A stretch of DNA of 64,000 nt from Micromonospora zamorensis (GCF_900090275.1 NZ_LT607755.1:1860001-1924000), one strand, 5' to 3'; shown: positions 46,091-55,941, counted from the stretch's first letter. Translations and numbers: made by a program. The notes: generated by a model not told the origin, from the letters alone.

Positions 46091-46930
46091 GTGCACGGCT
46101 GGCACCACGCCGTCTCGAAGGTCTTCGACAAGCAGACGCTCATGGCCTACCGCGCCGGCGAGCCCGACTTCCTGGTGGCGGCCACCGGCCAACGGTGGAC
46201 CAACGCCCGACGCGCCGCCATGAATCACGTCTTGGCGGCCATTGCCGCAACCACCTGGGGTCAGCATCTCGTTCTGCGCGGCAGCGTCACCATGGCGGCC
46301 TGGGTCGGCGAAGCCGCCCGCGAGCCGGGTGACCTCGACTTCGTCGTCACCCCGCACACCATGACCAGCGACAGCACCGACGCCCGCACGCTGCTCGATG
46401 ACATAAAGACCGCCATTCGAGCCGCAACGGGCGCTGGCGTGCAACCAGACCGGATCGCCGAATCCGCCATCTGGACGTACGAACGCGCTGACGGACGCCG
46501 CCTGCTCATCCCGTTCAGCACCCCGGAGGCACCGGGCGGCCACGTACAGATCGACGTCGTCTTCGGCGAACGACTTCCTCTTCCACCAGAGGTGCTGATC
46601 CTGCGGGACGTCGACAAACCGTTACCGGCCGCGCCCGCCCCGCTGGCGCTGGCATGGAAGCTGCTGTGGCTGGCCACCGACCGGTACCCGCAAGGCAAGG
46701 ACCTCTACGACGCGGTCCTGCTCGCCGAACACACCACCGTTGACCAATCCCTCGTCCGCCAGCTCATGCGACCGGAACTCGGCGCTGAAGCCGATACCTT
46801 CAGGGCCGAGACCGCATTGTCCTGGGAGGTTGACTGGTCCAACTTCACCGACGAGTACTCCGGAATCACAGGCACCGCCGAGCAGTGGGCCAGACGGCTC
46901 GCACTGGCCCTCGACCACGCCTGGATCTGA
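46091..46930 (+). CDS. AbiEii/AbiGii-type nucleotidyltransferase
   Basis: A 279-residue protein starting at GTG 46091. The nucleotidyltransferase core has HLVLRGSVTMAAWVGEA (GS at 64-65) and EPGDLDFVV (catalytic D residues in DLDF, 81-84), followed by GHVQIDVVFGERLPL with a third acidic residue. A C-terminal helical part (LALAWKLLWLATDRYPQGKD, LYDAVLLAEHT) is typical of the AbiEii/MenT toxin branch, whose known members transfer nucleotides to tRNA or other targets and stop growth. No AbiEi-like antitoxin gene is next to it, which is unusual. Role in phage abortive infection is inferred. Confidence 0.85.
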   Translation: MHGWHHAVSKVFDKQTLMAYRAGEPDFLVAATGQRWTNARRAAMNHVLAAIAATTWGQHLVLRGSVTMAAWVGEAAREPGDLDFVVTPHTMTSDSTDARTLLDDIKTAIRAATGAGVQPDRIAESAIWTYERADGRRLLIPFSTPEAPGGHVQIDVVFGERLPLPPEVLILRDVDKPLPAAPAPLALAWKLLWLATDRYPQGKDLYDAVLLAEHTTVDQSLVRQLMRPELGAEADTFRAETALSWEVDWSNFTDEYSGITGTAEQWARRLALALDHAWI

Positions 46931-47125
46931 CCAAGCAAGAACAGGTCGACAGGACTGGCACTCGCTTCATCCGGCTGTCGTAATAGGTGGAAGCGCGCGA
47001 CAAGCGGCAGAAGAGTGTGTCGGCGGCTCCAGGCTCTCGCGGCCGCTTGTGATCAGTGTGCAACGACGACGGTGCGTACGACGCCATCAGCAGGTCTCGG
47101 ATGCTCGGTCGAAAGCCTAACCAGA

Positions 47126-47500
47126 TCACACCCGGTAGTACTGCACGACGCAGAACTCGTTGTCCTCCGGGTCGGTCATGACGAGGACTGCGCCCTCTTG
47201 GTAGTCATGCCGATCACCTGTCCACCGCCCGCCCAACATCCCGATCCGGTCGACCGCTTCGTCAACGTCGGTAACGGCGATGTCGAGGTGTAGTCGCGTC
47301 TTGCCGGCCTTGGGCTCCGGGACCGGCTGGAATGTCAGCACCGGGCCGCCCCCGGGGACAGTGACGCGCCGCCAGCCGGGAAGAGACTCCGTCACGCGTC
47401 CTCCAAGCACCATGGACCAGAAGTCAGCCAGTCGCTGCGGATCCCGGCAGTCGACCGTGACTCCGGCAAGTCGGCCCAGTGTCTCCACGACACCGACCAT
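47126..47500 (-). CDS. VOC (glyoxalase/bleomycin-resistance) family protein
   Basis: A 124-residue single VOC domain: LAGVTVDCRDPQRLADFWSM, LTFQPVPEPKAGKTRLHLDI, and the C-terminal VLVMTDPEDNEFCVVQYY. The metal-site positions carry V/D, H of LHLDI and E of DNEFCVV, as in the glyoxalase-like 6 group. ATG 47500 gives a complete domain. Substrate unknown; such proteins are frequent in actinomycetes and give no defence link by themselves. Confidence 0.88.
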   Translation of the reverse strand: MVGVVETLGRLAGVTVDCRDPQRLADFWSMVLGGRVTESLPGWRRVTVPGGGPVLTFQPVPEPKAGKTRLHLDIAVTDVDEAVDRIGMLGGRWTGDRHDYQEGAVLVMTDPEDNEFCVVQYYRV

Positions 47501-47748
47501 AGCGACGATGTGCAGCTCGCTCCCACTGGATGCACAGGCGGGCGGGCGCACGGCGAGCGGCATGTCAGGACATCTTGCAGGCTCAACTTTGACCGACGGC
47601 GCGCGGTCGTGTAGATGCTGTCGAGGCCGTCGTGTTCGCCGGGGCAGGACCTGCACGCCGGGCCGGTTGCGCATCGCCAGGCGGACCCGAGACGCGGCGT
47701 AACCGCCGCACGTTGGCCCTGCGCGGAGCCCACTGCGACTCAGGCGCT

Positions 47749-48786
47749 TTAAGGCAAACGGCCATCCAGTTGCGTTCGCACGAAATCAGTGAATCGGGCG
47801 GTGTCCGCAAAGTAGTTCGGGTACGCGTCGCGCAGTTGGCTGATGCGCGCGATGTTGATGAGCACCACGTCCAGGTTCTCGTCGTCTAGAGTCTCTAACG
47901 CGGTTAGCCGTGCTTCCGCGTCGGCCAGCGTTTCATGGACCGTCACGGTAAGCCGCCCCTCGCGCCGAAAGAGTTCAAGGGTCAGGGTGTTCCGGCGGTC
48001 CGTCGTCGCGTGCTCGCCGACGATCGCCGCGTAACCGCGGAGCCGCCCCAGGACGCCTACGGCCACCTCCAGCCGCGCCAGCTCGTCCGCCAACTCATCG
48101 GGCGTTCCTTCGGCACCTGGTGCCGGAGCGGTGCCCTCCTCGTGCGCCATGAGAGACGCGACCAAGACGAAGAACCGGAGCGCGTCTGAGTTGCCCTTTC
48201 CGTACTTCAACTCGCTGCCCGAGAAAAGGTCCATCGTCTCGACTGCGGTCGCCCAGGCGTGCTGCAACTGCGTGCGCACCTGCAGTTCGATCCGCAGGCC
48301 GTGGTACTCCTTCTTGGAGGCTCCGTACTCGTAGACCAAGTGGACGCCTCTGTAGCCGGAGTTCCGAGGCCCCGGGTCATCGCGCAGATAGTCGTAGACC
48401 TTCTTCACGCGGTTCTTGCTCTTCGGCAGGTCCGCCAAGATGTCAACCAACTCGTTTACTTCGGCGACCGACTCGAAGACCACGCGGCAGCCCCCGAGAT
48501 CCTGCATGGTAGTCACGCTCATCGTGGGATGACGCTTGAGCTTGTCGATGATCGTGGGGAGGCGTTTCCGGCGCTCGGCCACGACGGCGTTTGGGTTCAC
48601 GCCGAGCGCGCGCTGGCGCACGGTCACGGTGACGGCGTTCAAGGGAAACGCGTGGGCGAGGCGGTAATTGCTGAGGACTTCCCGAGCTGCCCAAATCTCC
48701 TCAGACGTTCCAGTCCCCTTGCCGATCACCCGGCTCGCCCGCTGGACGGCCTTGTTGGAGTGCTCAGGCACCACCCACTTCTTCAT
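47749..48786 (-). CDS. RelA/SpoT-domain protein (small alarmone synthetase or toxSAS-like)
   Basis: A 345-residue protein. The synthetase domain spans about 50-185 with TTMQDLGGCRVVF (92-104), KVYDYLRDDPGPRNSGYRGV (129-148) and RIELQVRTQLQHAWATAVE, which hold the ATP/GTP-binding Arg and the catalytic Glu. There is no HD hydrolase, TGS or ACT domain, so it is not the housekeeping Rel. The C-terminal 150 residues are helical. Such enzymes make (p)ppGpp or, as toxSAS toxins, pyrophosphorylate nucleotides or tRNA. No obvious antitoxin gene is adjacent. ATG 48786 is chosen since the upstream open frame is basic and unlike protein. Confidence 0.85.
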   Translation of the reverse strand: MKKWVVPEHSNKAVQRASRVIGKGTGTSEEIWAAREVLSNYRLAHAFPLNAVTVTVRQRALGVNPNAVVAERRKRLPTIIDKLKRHPTMSVTTMQDLGGCRVVFESVAEVNELVDILADLPKSKNRVKKVYDYLRDDPGPRNSGYRGVHLVYEYGASKKEYHGLRIELQVRTQLQHAWATAVETMDLFSGSELKYGKGNSDALRFFVLVASLMAHEEGTAPAPGAEGTPDELADELARLEVAVGVLGRLRGYAAIVGEHATTDRRNTLTLELFRREGRLTVTVHETLADAEARLTALETLDDENLDVVLINIARISQLRDAYPNYFADTARFTDFVRTQLDGRLP

Positions 48787-49256
48787 GGCCTCGACCGTAC
48801 CTAACCCGCTCCGACGCCTCCACCGAGTTCCCCCTGCGTCCCGGGCGGTCCCGCGAGCTCCGAGTCGCGTCGGTCTGGCGCTGCGGACGCACGCACACCG
48901 GCTAGATGAAGTGCGTCGTGGTCGACCACGGTGAGGGTGCGATGCGAGCGCCGACGATGGGCCGGCCGTCACCGCACGATGCACGCTCGGAACCACCAAC
49001 CTGCAACCGCCCTGGCAGCTCGAACACGGGGCCAGCCCATGCATCATGGCCAGCTCAACCTAGTGTCGGCGTACGGGCCCGAGTGCACAGGTAGGTACGC
49101 CGGAGCGTACAAAGATCGACGTACCAGAAGGTGTCAACGACGCCTGTCGAGCAAGCCTCCATGTCGTACGGCAGGCCGCCTCGCTGACTACACTTGCTAC
49201 TGCCAGGGTCAGTCGCGCTCGCACCGGATCGCGGCAGAAGCGGATGCCTGCGGGGT
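48787..49256. other. Intergenic region without recognised gene
   Basis: No convincing gene on either strand. Confidence 0.4.
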
Positions 49257-49784
49257 TCAGCCGCGGCTGGCGTACAGGTACACGGTGACTGCATCGGGTG
49301 CGTCCAGGTTGACCAGGAGCGCTCGACGTGTGCCCTCTGCGGTGGGTTGCTCCTCGTCGAGGCCGGAGATGGTCATGGCGGTTTCGGGGTCCCACAGGTT
49401 GCCGCCACCGACGTTGTGCTTGGCGTCGACTGCCCGAAGCCCCGGCGCGAGAGCCGTTGTGAAATTCGCCGCGGCGACGAAGGCGTCGAGTTCGGTGCGC
49501 GGCATGCGGACCTTCGCCGAGAGCTGGGTTTCCAAGCCGTTGCTGTACGCGGCGGTGAGCAGCACGCTGCCGGGCGGCAGGGTCACGTGAGCGACGGCTT
49601 CCACCTGGGCCGCGCTGGCGACCTCTGGCTTGGACTGTACCGGGAGCAGGTCTATGTCATTGCTGTCGACAGACAGCCCCGCCACACCGCACGCGATCAG
49701 CGACAGAAGCAGGCTGATGCACCCAAGCACGAGTGCGTCCCTGCCACTCCGGTTGCGCGTCCTCGGCGCAGCGGTCTCGGCCAT
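49257..49784 (-). CDS. Single-pass membrane protein of unknown function
   Basis: A 175-residue protein from ATG 49784. A short basic N-terminus (TAAPRTRNRSGRD) is followed by one membrane helix (ALVLGCISLLLSLIACGVAG) and an exported domain of about 125 residues (VEAVAHVTLPPGSVLLTAAY). It would sit in the membrane with its C-terminus outside. Family not recognised. It is the last gene before repeat R2. Confidence 0.65.
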   Translation of the reverse strand: MAETAAPRTRNRSGRDALVLGCISLLLSLIACGVAGLSVDSNDIDLLPVQSKPEVASAAQVEAVAHVTLPPGSVLLTAAYSNGLETQLSAKVRMPRTELDAFVAAANFTTALAPGLRAVDAKHNVGGGNLWDPETAMTISGLDEEQPTAEGTRRALLVNLDAPDAVTVYLYASRG

Positions 49785-49981
49785 GGCCAGAACGATACGG
49801 CGCGCGCGCTCATCGGGATGAGCGCGCATCGCGTCGGGTCGTGGAGGCGCGTCCGGCTGAGAGGGCTCGTGACAAAGACGGGTTCCGAACGGCTGGCGCG
49901 GGACCTAGGTGGGCTGATCTTCAGCTGAGCGGGATGGCGCCGATAAGGCGTATCCCACGTCGGGCATCGGTCCGTGGCGGT

Positions 49982-50329
49982 CCACCGAGACGAACCCTTT
50001 GCCCGGGGTAGGCGAGTCGCGACGGCAGGCGCACGCTGTTTTCTGGTGACGGCACGTCCCCGATGGCGGGGGAGCGGGGCGGGGTGGGACCCGGCACTGT
50101 CATGTCTGCCAGGCCCCCGTTTACCCCCCGAAAACCCCCGTCTGCCGTTGACAATCAGTGACAAGAAGCGACCAGCATTTGATCGTGTCTGTGCAGCTCA
50201 ACGCCTATTTTTGACAATCAATGACAAGCTCGATTTCGTTACGGATGGTAACAAGGGGTTTTGACAAGCAATGACAAGTCCTGAACGAGGCTCGACAAGA
50301 GGCCGTCGTGGGTTCAATTCCCCTCGTTC
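49982..50329 (+). repeat. R2: second copy of the module-boundary repeat
   Basis: Shares with R3 a left part from CCGAGACGAACCCTTTGCCC onward, and with R1 and R3 the C-rich stretch, three 18-mers (50148, 50211, 50261) and the terminal GAACGAGG...CCTCGTTC segment with inner GGGTTCAATTCC. The inner bases differ from R1 and R3, while the outer arms are identical. The right flank differs from the other copies. The interval R1 end to R2 end is 10,857 bp. Confidence 0.75.
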
Positions 50330-50655
50330 TTCACGAGCAGTTGGCTCCTGGAGTAGAAGCTGTGTCGATCGTGGAGGTTACTACGAGCGAGCCGGCTCGC
50401 CGACTACATCGCGGCTGAGCGCAGCATGCCTCGGTGATGGAGAGGTGCGTTCAGTGCGGCAAGTCCGCCGGTGGTGAACGTGCATCGGGGTACGGCGTAA
50501 AGGGTCATGGCGGCGCAGAGGGCCGGGGCCTCAGGTGTGAGCCTGCTGGATTGGGTTCGGTCGCCTGCGCATGCGTGGGGAGATCCGTGTCGACGACCAG
50601 GAAGCCTTTCCCGCCCTCGCCTTTGCCGTCATCCGCTGGTGCCAACTTCCACGCT
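50330..50655. other. Stretch right of R2 without recognised gene
   Basis: A short inverted repeat (CTCGT, TCTTC, ACGAG) spans the R2 edge. Otherwise no gene is evident up to the end of the minus-strand gene at 50656. Confidence 0.35.
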
Positions 50656-51807
50656 TTAGTCGCCGGGGAGGATTACCCGCGTGTGGTCGGGTAGCGAGGT
50701 CAGCAGGCGGCGTTGGCCGGTGGCCGGGTCGGCGGTGACCAGTTCAACGGTGTCTGCGGTCCAGCGTTGCAGGAGGATTTCGGTGCCGGCGAGGCCGATG
50801 AATTCTTCACCCTCGCCGTCCTTGGGCGTTACGAGGTCGATGCGGCCGGCTGGTTTGCCGGACCGTAGATCGACCCCGACCAGCGTCATGGGGGGCGCCG
50901 CCGGCTGGCCGGTCGGGTTCTCTTCCTGGGGGGCGACCAGAGCCCATACGGTCGCCGGGTCGCCTCCGCCACGTACGAGCGGGACAAGTCCGTTGCGGAT
51001 GTCGCCGGGGCCCGCCTGTTGGGTGGTGGGGATCGACACCGTGCGGGCGTTGCGGCCGTCGACGTCGTGGATGGCGATGGTGAGTTGTTTGCGCGGCTGG
51101 TGGTTCGGGCCGAGGTCGAACTCGGCGGTGGCTACTTCGCGCCCGTCGAGGAATGCCAGCATTCGGCGGGCCGGCATCGCGGGTAACGCAAGCGGGCGCA
51201 GCTCCCCGGTGGAGAGGGTGAACGTGGTGAACGCCTCGCTGGCGCCGGTGCTCTGCCCGAGCAGCAGCGACCGTCCGTCGGACGACCACTGCCGCACCTC
51301 GTGCCCGGGCGGGACGGCTCGGTCGGTGGTGGCGGTGAGGTCGCGGATCCACCACTGCCGGTCTCGGCGCTGGGCTAACCACCGCCCGTCAGGGGAGAGC
51401 GCCTGATTGGCTGCGCCCATGGTGGTCAGTCCGACGCTGAATTGGTCACCGGTTGCGGTCACCAGGTAGGTCGGCAGTTGAGGCAGGTCGCCGTTTGCCG
51501 CGGTGAAGCTTTTGGGGTCGTTGATCTGGTAGAGGAGGGCTGCCCGTCCGACGGCCCGGTCGGTGGGCAGGGCGGTCGGGGTGGGCGGTGGCAGCAGCCG
51601 GTCGGGCAGCCCGGCGAGGAGTTCCCGGGCCGAGCTTGGGGCGGCGACGTCGGCGAATACTGATGGCCTGGTGGCGCTCGTCCGCCAGGCCGTCACTCCG
51701 GCGGCCCCGGCGAGCAGCAGCCCGGCTAGCGCGACCGCCAACCATCGCCGACGTCGGCGTGGTTCCGGTGGCGTAACGGGTGCCGGTCCCGGTGCCGTGG
51801 ATTCCAT
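50656..51807 (-). CDS. Membrane-anchored TolB/propeller-like protein
   Basis: A 383-residue protein from ATG 51807. A proline-rich cytosolic N-terminus ending in PPEPRRRRR precedes one membrane helix (WLAVALAGLLLAGAAGVTAW). The exported part has repeated propeller-like units (ALSPDGRWLAQRRDRQWWIR, RQWSSDGRSLLLGQSTGASE, TEILLQRWTADTVELVTADP). In actinomycetes such proteins often pair with an ECF sigma factor gene; none is visible upstream, where the DNA is degraded. Confidence 0.75.
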   Translation of the reverse strand: MESTAPGPAPVTPPEPRRRRRWLAVALAGLLLAGAAGVTAWRTSATRPSVFADVAAPSSARELLAGLPDRLLPPPTPTALPTDRAVGRAALLYQINDPKSFTAANGDLPQLPTYLVTATGDQFSVGLTTMGAANQALSPDGRWLAQRRDRQWWIRDLTATTDRAVPPGHEVRQWSSDGRSLLLGQSTGASEAFTTFTLSTGELRPLALPAMPARRMLAFLDGREVATAEFDLGPNHQPRKQLTIAIHDVDGRNARTVSIPTTQQAGPGDIRNGLVPLVRGGGDPATVWALVAPQEENPTGQPAAPPMTLVGVDLRSGKPAGRIDLVTPKDGEGEEFIGLAGTEILLQRWTADTVELVTADPATGQRRLLTSLPDHTRVILPGD

Positions 51808-52558
51808 TGTCGTGGCCCTCCTCGATCCGGGCGTCCTGCCCGCGCACAGCAGACGGGAGATGCACCCGACCGTCAACGGCACGGGCGGACCCGACTCTCA
51901 ATCGTGAACTTGGGGAAGTTCGGATCTCGGTGAGTACCTCGCGCCGCCGCGGCACGTGGCTTTGAGGTCCCTCCTGAATACCGGCCTGGCACGTAGCGCA
52001 GCGACGAAGTCGTGAGGGCTGAAGGTGGTGGGTCGGTCGCTGACCTGGCCGTCGCCGAGTTCGATGACGCGCCAGAGATGCACGTGTTGAGTGGAACCTC
52101 AATGGATTGAACTGGGCTGTGGTTGATACGCCATCGGCGGCCGTCTGGCACTCGTTGATTGTCCCGCGCTCGAAGAGCTGCTTGTAACGGAGTCGCCGCT
52201 GCCGCCAAGTGCCTTCGATTCCCTAAAGCGCAGCAGAAGCTTGCAGAGGGTCGGTGTCGGTCTTGGTAGCTCTCGCCGGAACCAAGAGGCTGCGGCGATT
52301 CTGGAAATGGAAGAACCCAGCTCGTTTCGAATCTTCGCGGCCCGGCATGGTTTGGTGCTGGCGCTGTAAATCGTCGCAGGCTGCGGCTTGTGTCACGATT
52401 ATCGCCTGGAAAATGTGAAGGCTGTGCAAGGGAAATGTTGAGCTGAACTGGTTGAGTCAGGGCCCCGGAGTAGTCCGCGAATGTCCTCTTGGGCCTGTTG
52501 TTGCCCTGCAGGGGCTCAAAACTCTGACAACTGCGGTGACCTGCTGATTTCTGATGAT
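51808..52558. other. Degraded intergenic DNA
   Basis: A short minus-strand frame at 51898-52083 (MHLWRVIELGDGQVSDRPTT, then FSPHDFVAALRARPVF) has coding-like character and may be a gene end. The rest has no recognised gene. Parts of this region are AT-richer than the surroundings, in keeping with foreign or decayed DNA. Confidence 0.4.
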
Positions 52559-52795
52559 CTACGCGGCTCGTTCGTACTCGTTGATCAGCCCGCCGAGGAT
52601 GGGTCTTCGGCGTATCCGGCGCTGCTGGTCGAGATCGATGACGGCGGCTGGTGGGCGTGGCGGTGACAAATCCAGGACCCGGTGCGGCCGGCGGTGGTTG
52701 TAGTGCTTCACGTACTCGGCCAGGACATGGCGCAGGTGTCGTTGACCGAAGATGAGCATCCGGTCGGTGAGCTCGCTTCCTAGTGTTCTTACCCA
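52559..52795 (-). pseudogene. IS481/IS3-type transposase C-terminal fragment
   Basis: The frame reads TDRMLIFGQRHLRHVLAEYV, KHYNHRRPHRVLDLSPPRPP and the C-terminus RRPILGGLINEYERAA, the end of an rve-type integrase domain (the YNxxRPHxxL motif). The catalytic part is absent; upstream the frame turns into sequence without protein character. A remnant of an old insertion. Confidence 0.8.
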
Positions 52796-53254
52796 CCGTC
52801 CTAGTAGGACAGGTGTCGGGCACCTTACAGTCTGCAAGCGCAGATCGTTGCCCGGATGCTGCGATCGGACCCACGATCGCAGGGGCCGCGCTCGGCCGGA
52901 CGGGACGCGCCGTAGAGCAGCGACACATGGCCGACAGCACGTGATGCCAACCGCAGTGTCCGGCGGTGCCGCGGCGGCCCCGTCGGGAGGTGCCATCTTC
53001 GGCGCTTTCGCCGGCGACGCCGCTCTCGTTCTCGGCCTGCCAGGGGCAATCGGTCGTGTCGCCCTGCCAACACAGTCCGCGCGTACCTTGAGCGAACCGT
53101 GCTGCGGGATGCAGATGGCACGCGACCATTGACCGCGGTCCTGGCGTGCGCCATGATCTCTCCCAACTTGATACTGATGGCCGTCGCTGTGCATGCATTG
53201 GTGATGCGAGGTGGCGGTCGCGCGTCGGCGTCTCACGGGGGAGATCGTTGCCGA
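52796..53254. other. Intergenic region without recognised gene
   Basis: No convincing gene. A GGGGGAG stretch just before 53255 is the probable ribosome site of the next gene. Confidence 0.4.
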
Positions 53255-54772
53255 ATGACCATGTCCAGGATCAGGGCTGCCACCACATCGGGATTCCCGG
53301 CGCAGGCGGCCGAGGGCGACAATCCGAATGATCGGCAACTGACCGTCGGTCGTCGCCGCCTGCTCACCGGCGGGTCCATCGTCGCCGCGTCGCTGGTAGG
53401 CCAGGGCTTCCTCGGCAGCTCCGCACTGGGGGCGGCGGGCACCGAGCTGTCCGTCGGAAAGGTGGAGATCACTCCGGCGGCGGGCACGTACCTGGCCGGT
53501 TACGGCGTCGATGTGCCCCGCAAGGCGACCGGGACCGCCGCCCCGCTGTTCGCGCGGTGCACAATCCTGTGGCACGCGGGCGTGCCCCACGTCATCGTCA
53601 CCGCCGATGTTCTCGGCTTCGCACGCGGCCTGCACCGGTCGATCCGCAGCCAGGTCGTCGCTCTCGGGCTGGCGTCGGAGAACTTCGCCCTGACGGCCAC
53701 GCACACACACAACGGCCCGGTGCTCCCCGACAAACTGGACCCGTTCATCTCGTACGCGATGAATTCCACACTGCAGGCGCAGGTGCGTGCCTACGGCGAC
53801 CAGTTGGCCACGAAGATCGTGCAGCTGGTCCGGGACACACTTGAGGGCCCACGAACGGCATGCACCCTCGACTACCAGGTCGTCGACCAGCACTTCTCGT
53901 ACAACCGGGAAAGTCTGCCGTACGTCGAGTCGGACGTGCCCGTCCTGACGGCTCGTACGCCGGGTGGTGAGCCGCTGGCCGTGCTGTTCAGCTACGGGTG
54001 CCACCCGGTGGTGGCGGGGTCGCAGACCATGTTCGACCCGGACTACCCGGGGGACGCGGTCACCCGGATCGAGCAGGCCACCGGCGCCTTCGCCCAGTTC
54101 CTCCTCGGACCAGCCGGTGACCAGAACCCTGCCGGCGCGCGGGGTTGGGCCCAGCGGAGCCTGCGCGGCGCCGAGCTCGCGCAGGCCGTCACTACGGCGT
54201 TGCTGCGGCCGGGTCGACGGGTCGCCGGCCCGACGGCGACCCACTACCGGGAGGTGAGCCTGCCGCTGGATGTGACGCTGACCGCGGGTAATCTTCGGGA
54301 CGTGTCCGCGGCCTACGCCGTGCGGTCGAACAATCTCTCCCTGCCGGGTTACTACCGGCGGCACGCGCGGCAGATGATCGCGCAGATCGACGCCGGGACG
54401 TTCGCGACGTCGATTCCGGTGCCCCTGCAGTCCTGGAGGTTCGCCGGCAGCCCGGACCTTCGGCTGCTGCTGACCGGCGGCGAGATTGTGTCCGGATACG
54501 CCGTCTACTTCCGGGCCCGATACGGCACGTCGAGCCAGCTGCTGTTCGCCGGCTACGCGAACGAGGTTCCCGCGTACCTGCCCAGCGACGAACTGCTGCG
54601 CAGGCCCGCGACGTACGCCGGCGGGATCGACACCGACTTCCCGGGCATCGCCGGCGGCTCGATGACCGTCTACGGCTGGTTGGGACACCTCAAAGGAAAA
54701 CCAACCGCCACCTCTCCCGACGGGGCAGAACAGATCCTGATCAACGCGATCACCGCGGCACTGGCGGCGTAG
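53255..54772 (+). CDS. Exported neutral ceramidase-like hydrolase
   Basis: A 505-residue protein with a Tat-type signal (VGRRRLLTGGSIVAASLVGQ). The mature part follows the neutral/alkaline non-lysosomal ceramidase N-terminal domain: LSVGKVEITPAAGTYLAGYG, LTATHTHNGPVLPD with the His pair of the zinc site (about 148), and AVLFSYGCHPVVAG with a further His. The C-terminal immunoglobulin-like domain of true ceramidases seems absent. It would act outside the cell on an amide-linked lipid or another substrate; which one is not clear. ATG 53255 or 53261 is the start. Followed by a secreted protease gene. Confidence 0.8.
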   Translation: MTMSRIRAATTSGFPAQAAEGDNPNDRQLTVGRRRLLTGGSIVAASLVGQGFLGSSALGAAGTELSVGKVEITPAAGTYLAGYGVDVPRKATGTAAPLFARCTILWHAGVPHVIVTADVLGFARGLHRSIRSQVVALGLASENFALTATHTHNGPVLPDKLDPFISYAMNSTLQAQVRAYGDQLATKIVQLVRDTLEGPRTACTLDYQVVDQHFSYNRESLPYVESDVPVLTARTPGGEPLAVLFSYGCHPVVAGSQTMFDPDYPGDAVTRIEQATGAFAQFLLGPAGDQNPAGARGWAQRSLRGAELAQAVTTALLRPGRRVAGPTATHYREVSLPLDVTLTAGNLRDVSAAYAVRSNNLSLPGYYRRHARQMIAQIDAGTFATSIPVPLQSWRFAGSPDLRLLLTGGEIVSGYAVYFRARYGTSSQLLFAGYANEVPAYLPSDELLRRPATYAGGIDTDFPGIAGGSMTVYGWLGHLKGKPTATSPDGAEQILINAITAALAA

Positions 54773-54950
54773 CAGACACGTTTGCCGACTGACCCGCTGA
54801 CAGCCGCACCGCATCGCGTCATTGCCAGCTGGCACCCGTTGGTCGAAGGGACAGCTGGAACAAAGGATTCTCCGCATCTCCTGGGCGGAGGGCGGGGCCG
54901 CCTTGGCCCTGAAACCGATCACCACGTCGTTCCATCATCTGGAGGTTCGC

Positions 54951-55808
54951 TTGTTACGACGACTCATCGCTTCGTCCATTGCGGTCGTGGCACTACTCCT
55001 GGCCTCGACGGCGTCACCGGCGGTCGCGGCCGGCTACATGTTCAAGCCGGGACACCCCATGTTCCTCGGATTCCCGAACAACCCAGGCGATTACTGCACC
55101 GGCGGCTACGCCGTTCGAGGCACGTCCGGCATGTTCATCGTGACCGCCGGGCACTGTTTCGGCACTTCCGGTCTGCCGTCGCCGGCTGAGCGTGTCGTCT
55201 ACGGCACGGACGCCCGCTTCGGATACGCGATACGGAACGACAACGTCGGCGACTACCGCGACAACAGCTTCGATGGGGCATTGGTCAAGCTCGACGCGGG
55301 AAACGACGCCCAGCAGATCGTTGTCGACCCGCTGACAGGCAGGTCACCGGGCAACGGACGGGTGATGGGCTACTACAGCAATAGCGCCTTTACCCCGGGC
55401 TTCGTCATCGGAAAAATGGGCCGGAGAACTGGTTGGACCGAAGGCTCCGTGACGAACTGGCAGGAGGTCGGTTACGACGAGAACGGCGACGACATTGCCG
55501 ACACGTTTGACTATCTGCTGTGCTCGACCGTCCCCGCGGCTCGCGGTGACAGCGGGGGACCGGTCTGGCGGATGGACGCCAACGGCGTCATGGCGATCGG
55601 AATCGTGGTCGCTGTACTGAACGAAACTGGAAGGATGTGTTTCAATCCCATCCAGAACGTTCTCAATCGGTTCGGAGCCTGGCTGCCGGTGTTTGCTGCA
55701 AAGGGCGCCAGTGCCTCGGCGTCGACCGCTCAGCCTCTTATTGTGACCGAACGCTCCGGGCCGGCGGTTCCGATCAACCTCACGCCGGTATTGGCCACGC
55801 GCCTCTAG
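54951..55808 (+). CDS. Secreted trypsin-like (S1) serine protease
   Basis: TTG 54951 lies five bases after GGAGG and begins a signal peptide LLRRLIASSIAVVALLLAST ending AVAA. The mature part shows the S1 triad: His in FIVTAGHCFG (about 68), Asp in NSFDGALVKLD, and Ser in AARGDSGGPVW (about 202). Length, 285 residues, suits streptogrisin-like actinomycete proteases, though no pro-region is obvious. It lies 180 bases after the ceramidase-like gene on the same strand. Confidence 0.85.
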   Translation: MLRRLIASSIAVVALLLASTASPAVAAGYMFKPGHPMFLGFPNNPGDYCTGGYAVRGTSGMFIVTAGHCFGTSGLPSPAERVVYGTDARFGYAIRNDNVGDYRDNSFDGALVKLDAGNDAQQIVVDPLTGRSPGNGRVMGYYSNSAFTPGFVIGKMGRRTGWTEGSVTNWQEVGYDENGDDIADTFDYLLCSTVPAARGDSGGPVWRMDANGVMAIGIVVAVLNETGRMCFNPIQNVLNRFGAWLPVFAAKGASASASTAQPLIVTERSGPAVPINLTPVLATRL

Positions 55809-55941
55809 CCCGGGACTTCCGAAAGTTCGACCCTCGTTCGTGCGAGCGACCCTCGGCCGGCATCGCCGAAAGCTGGCAGCTTGCTGTAACCCCCCGGTCG
55901 GCGCGGATTCCGTCAGCGACCATGTCGACCGACGCCGTCCC

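Noticed and set aside
52559..54925. A 788-codon open frame on the minus strand
   Set aside because: Only its last 80 codons (transposase end) are protein-like. The rest is antisense to the ceramidase-like gene, rich in Arg, Gly, Gln and His, and without domains, as expected from GC-driven antisense frames.
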